From: Oscillospiraceae bacterium
Lineage (GTDB): Bacteria; Bacillota; Clostridia; Oscillospirales; UBA929
Length of the DNA stretch: 8,651 nucleotides
Assembly: GCA_009777435.1 (NCBI GenBank)
Contig: WRLW01000053.1
Coordinates: forward strand, 1-8,651
Direction of reading: 5' to 3'
The translations under genes were made by a program, and so were the position numbers. Under the pieces are notes generated by a model. The model did not search any database, was not told where the DNA came from, and was given only the letters and a program-made list of their open reading frames with translations. Below are positions 6,763 to 8,651 of this stretch, in pieces; the stretch's first letter is position 1, and every line of letters begins with the position of its first letter.

Positions 6763-7797
6763 ATGACGACCGTCACAACGGCGCCGTTCGGGGGCGGCGC
6801 GCGCCTGTTCACGCTGAGCGGCGAAAACGGGTATTCGGTCACGCTGACCGACCTCGGCGCGAGTGTGAGGGATATTATTGTGCCCGGGCGGGACGGCAGA
6901 CCGGTAGACGTGTCGCTGTGTCACGGCTCGTATGAGGATTCCGCGGGCAACGACGGCTACCTTGGCGCGACCTGCGGCCGCGTCGCCAACCGCATACGCG
7001 ACGGGCGCTTCGAGCTGAACGGCAAGACTTATGAGCTGAACGCCAACTACCCCGGATTCATACTGCACGGCGGCGTGACCGGCTTTAACCACGCCTTGTG
7101 GGACGCGCGGATCATACCCGGCGGAGTGGAGTTTAAGCACCGCAGTCCGGACGGCGATCAGGGGTTCCCCGGTGAGCTTGACGCTGCCGTGACCTATACG
7201 CTGAGTGACGACGGCGCTTTGGGCATTGACTTCATGGCGGCAAGTGGCGCCGATACCATAGTCAACCTGACCAACCATACATATTTTAACCTGAGCGGCC
7301 ACGCCGACGGCTCCATAGCCGACCATACCGCGAGGATAGACTGCGACTTCTTTCTGCCCACCGACGAGCTGTCGCGCGTGACGGGCGAGGTGCGCGCCGT
7401 GGCGGGTACGGTCATGGATTTCACGCGGCCGCGCCTCTTGGGCGAATGTCTGCATGACGGCGACATTCAGCTCAAAAACGGCAGCGGCGGCTGCGACCAC
7501 AGCTTCGTTCTGCGGCAGGGAGAGGGCGTGCGCCTGTGCGCGCGCGTCTCGTCGCCCAAAACGGGCGTCGTTTTGGAAACCTATACCGACTATCCGGCGG
7601 TGCATCTCTACACGGGCAACATGCTGCTGCCATACAAGGGCAAGGACGGCGCGGTATACGCTAAGCATGGGGCTTTCTGCCTTGAGACGCAGCTGTTCCC
7701 GGACTTTATAAGCTGTCCGGCGTTTGAAAAGCATATCCTCAGACCCGGTGAGCCGTACCGTTACCGCACGGTGTATAAATTCGGTATAACAACATAA
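6763..7797 (+). CDS. galM: Aldose 1-epimerase (galactose mutarotase)
   Basis: This enzyme interconverts alpha and beta anomers of aldohexoses such as galactose and glucose, feeding the Leloir pathway in the cytoplasm. The protein has 344 residues, normal for the family. All expected active-site residues are present: His102 in FILHGGVTGF, His172 in NLTNHTYFNLSG, Asp245 in GGCDHSFVL, and Glu308 in FCLETQLFPD. These correspond well in spacing to the known E. coli and Lactococcus GalM residues. The CGRVANRI block near residue 70 supplies the conserved substrate-binding Arg. No signal peptide is seen. The start at 6763 was chosen by ribosome-site spacing; ATG 6754 is possible. It follows its degenerate paralogue with a gap of 5 bases and is the last gene of the plus-strand cluster. 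An inverted repeat lies just past its stop. No galK, galT or galE is in the window, so the sugar pathway it serves is not shown. Function is confident. Confidence 0.94.
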   Translation: MTTVTTAPFGGGARLFTLSGENGYSVTLTDLGASVRDIIVPGRDGRPVDVSLCHGSYEDSAGNDGYLGATCGRVANRIRDGRFELNGKTYELNANYPGFILHGGVTGFNHALWDARIIPGGVEFKHRSPDGDQGFPGELDAAVTYTLSDDGALGIDFMAASGADTIVNLTNHTYFNLSGHADGSIADHTARIDCDFFLPTDELSRVTGEVRAVAGTVMDFTRPRLLGECLHDGDIQLKNGSGGCDHSFVLRQGEGVRLCARVSSPKTGVVLETYTDYPAVHLYTGNMLLPYKGKDGAVYAKHGAFCLETQLFPDFISCPAFEKHILRPGEPYRYRTVYKFGITT

Positions 7798-7800
7798 GCG

Positions 7801-7825
7801 AATCCCCCGGCCTGACCGGGGGATT
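7801..7825. terminator. Shared intrinsic terminator between convergent genes
   Basis: A perfect 10-bp inverted repeat, AATCCCCCGG / CCGGGGGATT, has a 5-base loop (CCTGA). It begins three bases after the galM stop and ends five bases before the last base of the convergent minus-strand gene. The stem is very GC-rich, but the following T tracts are weak on both strands. Its symmetry and placement suggest bidirectional use. Confidence 0.78.
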
Positions 7826-7830
7826 ACTCT

Positions 7831-8651
7831 TCAGGACGGCTCGCGCGCGCCCTTCCAGGTGTTCCAAACCGACGCGGCAATGTCGATTAGCGCGGCGGCG
7901 GCAAACAAGAACGAGGCAAACATGACTGCCCCTTCCGGCGTTACGTGTGGGATGTTAAGCCCGCGCACTAATTCGCCAAACTCCCGGTTTATCAAATCAG
8001 GCCAATGCAGGATATATATAACAAGGCTCAGGCATACGATGTTGTTTATGACGTTCGCGGCGCAAAGGGGCGGAGTCCACTTCGCCCAATACAGCTTTAA
8101 GCCGTTCATCAGCAGCTCCAGCGCGCCGAATACAATCAGATACGGGATTAGCCTGTGGAGCGCCGCCTGTGAAAGCGGGTTGATGATTTGCGAATCGCGG
8201 ACATATACGAACACCCACTCGCCGCAGTATCATCATGACGAATAAGCCTGTGAAAAACACCGTCAGAATAATTCCGACTATGCTTGAGGAGCGCGGGATG
8301 TTTCTGCTGTTTTGGCTTGCGAGCGGCGGCAGGTCGGCGGGCTTCCAAGGCTCTTTCTTATATCCGCATTTCTCGGCGATTACAAAAGCGGCCGTGACCC
8401 ATAGCGCGGCTTGCAGCGCGCCCTCAAACGCCATTCCAAAGGCGCTTAACAATACAATACAGAGCGAGCCGGACGAAAAAGCGGTAAACGCCCCTATAAA
8501 AGCTAAAACGCCCGCAACAACCGCGGTCACCGTTTTCAAAACGGAAATGTAGCCGTCAAACATGGCGGGCGAGATTAAATAGCGCGGTTTTTGCCGGTAT
8601 TGCTCCGCCAGCAAGCGCGGCTCGCCGAGCTTTGTCAGCACGCCGATAATG
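7831..8651 (-). pseudogene. HAAS-like prefix multi-pass membrane protein, 5'-partial and frameshifted
   Basis: The gene runs leftward from the right edge and its beginning lies outside the window. The first visible part reads LTKLGEPRLLAEQYRQKPRY, the end of a HAAS/permease-prefix-type domain common in clostridial membrane proteins. Hydrophobic segments follow (VLKTVTAVVAGVLAFIGAF, then an Ala-rich stretch ending in FVIAEKCGYKKEPW, then IILTVFFTGLFVMM). Just after this, near 8230, the coding sense moves to another frame: YCGEWVFVYVRDSQ continues into LIPYLIVFGALELL, a helix before LHW, and VMFASFLFAAAALIDIAASVW. The second frame has a stop (TGA, 8232-8230) immediately upstream and no suitable start, and both halves look like one protein of about six helices. 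A +1 shift (one extra base, or two missing) at the ATGATGATA stretch would rejoin them. Without repair, the first frame runs into non-membrane sequence and stops at 7997. This is either a broken gene or a sequencing error. HAAS-type genes often lie beside PadR regulators, which may be to the right (inference). Confidence 0.68.

Noticed and set aside
6418..7734. Very long open reading frame on the minus strand across both mutarotase genes.
   Set aside because: It lies exactly antisense to two well-supported genes, is His/Arg/Ala-rich and has no recognisable motif. Such open frames are expected opposite GC-rich coding sequence.
7997..8227. Continuation of the first reading frame of the minus-strand gene as a genuine C-terminus.
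   Set aside because: The sequence after the junction is Arg/Pro-rich and loses all membrane helices, whereas the other frame gives well-formed helices through to a stop beside the terminator.

Overview
The window reads as chromosomal DNA from a GC-rich member of the Bacillota, probably class Clostridia. This is inferred from gene order (ecfT directly followed by truA), purine-rich Shine-Dalgarno sites, a clostridial-type DUF5711-like/CvpA pair, a zinc-finger Clp ATPase and a HAAS-type membrane protein. The species cannot be named from the sequence. Nothing here indicates a phage, insertion sequence, CRISPR array, rRNA or tRNA.

Layout: positions 1-7797 hold seven plus-strand genes with gaps of 24 bases or fewer and several overlaps. 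In order they are: the 3' end of ecfT (vitamin/metal ECF transporter), truA (tRNA pseudouridine synthase), a membrane-anchored beta-propeller-like protein resembling DUF5711, a CvpA-family membrane protein, a ClpE/ClpC-type AAA+ unfoldase with an N-terminal four-cysteine zinc domain, and two tandem galactose mutarotase homologues. A candidate extended -10 promoter lies over the stop codon of truA and could start a separate unit at the DUF5711-like gene. A perfect 10-bp inverted repeat at 7801-7825 closes the plus-strand cluster. It also sits just past the stop of a convergent minus-strand gene (7831 to the right edge), a multi-pass membrane protein with a HAAS-like prefix. That gene is cut by the window edge and broken by an apparent +1 frameshift near 8230.

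How the genes may work together: ecfT and truA are housekeeping genes. The DUF5711-like, CvpA and Clp genes form a tight envelope-plus-proteostasis group, but no functional link between them is proven. The Clp protein keeps both ATPase sites and a ClpP-docking VGF tripeptide, so it is probably the unfoldase of a ClpP protease. The second mutarotase has every expected catalytic residue. The first is a full-length, uninterrupted paralogue in which the catalytic His and Glu positions have all been replaced. This apparent pseudoenzyme beside its active sister is the most interesting observation. No defence system or clearly new multi-gene system is visible.
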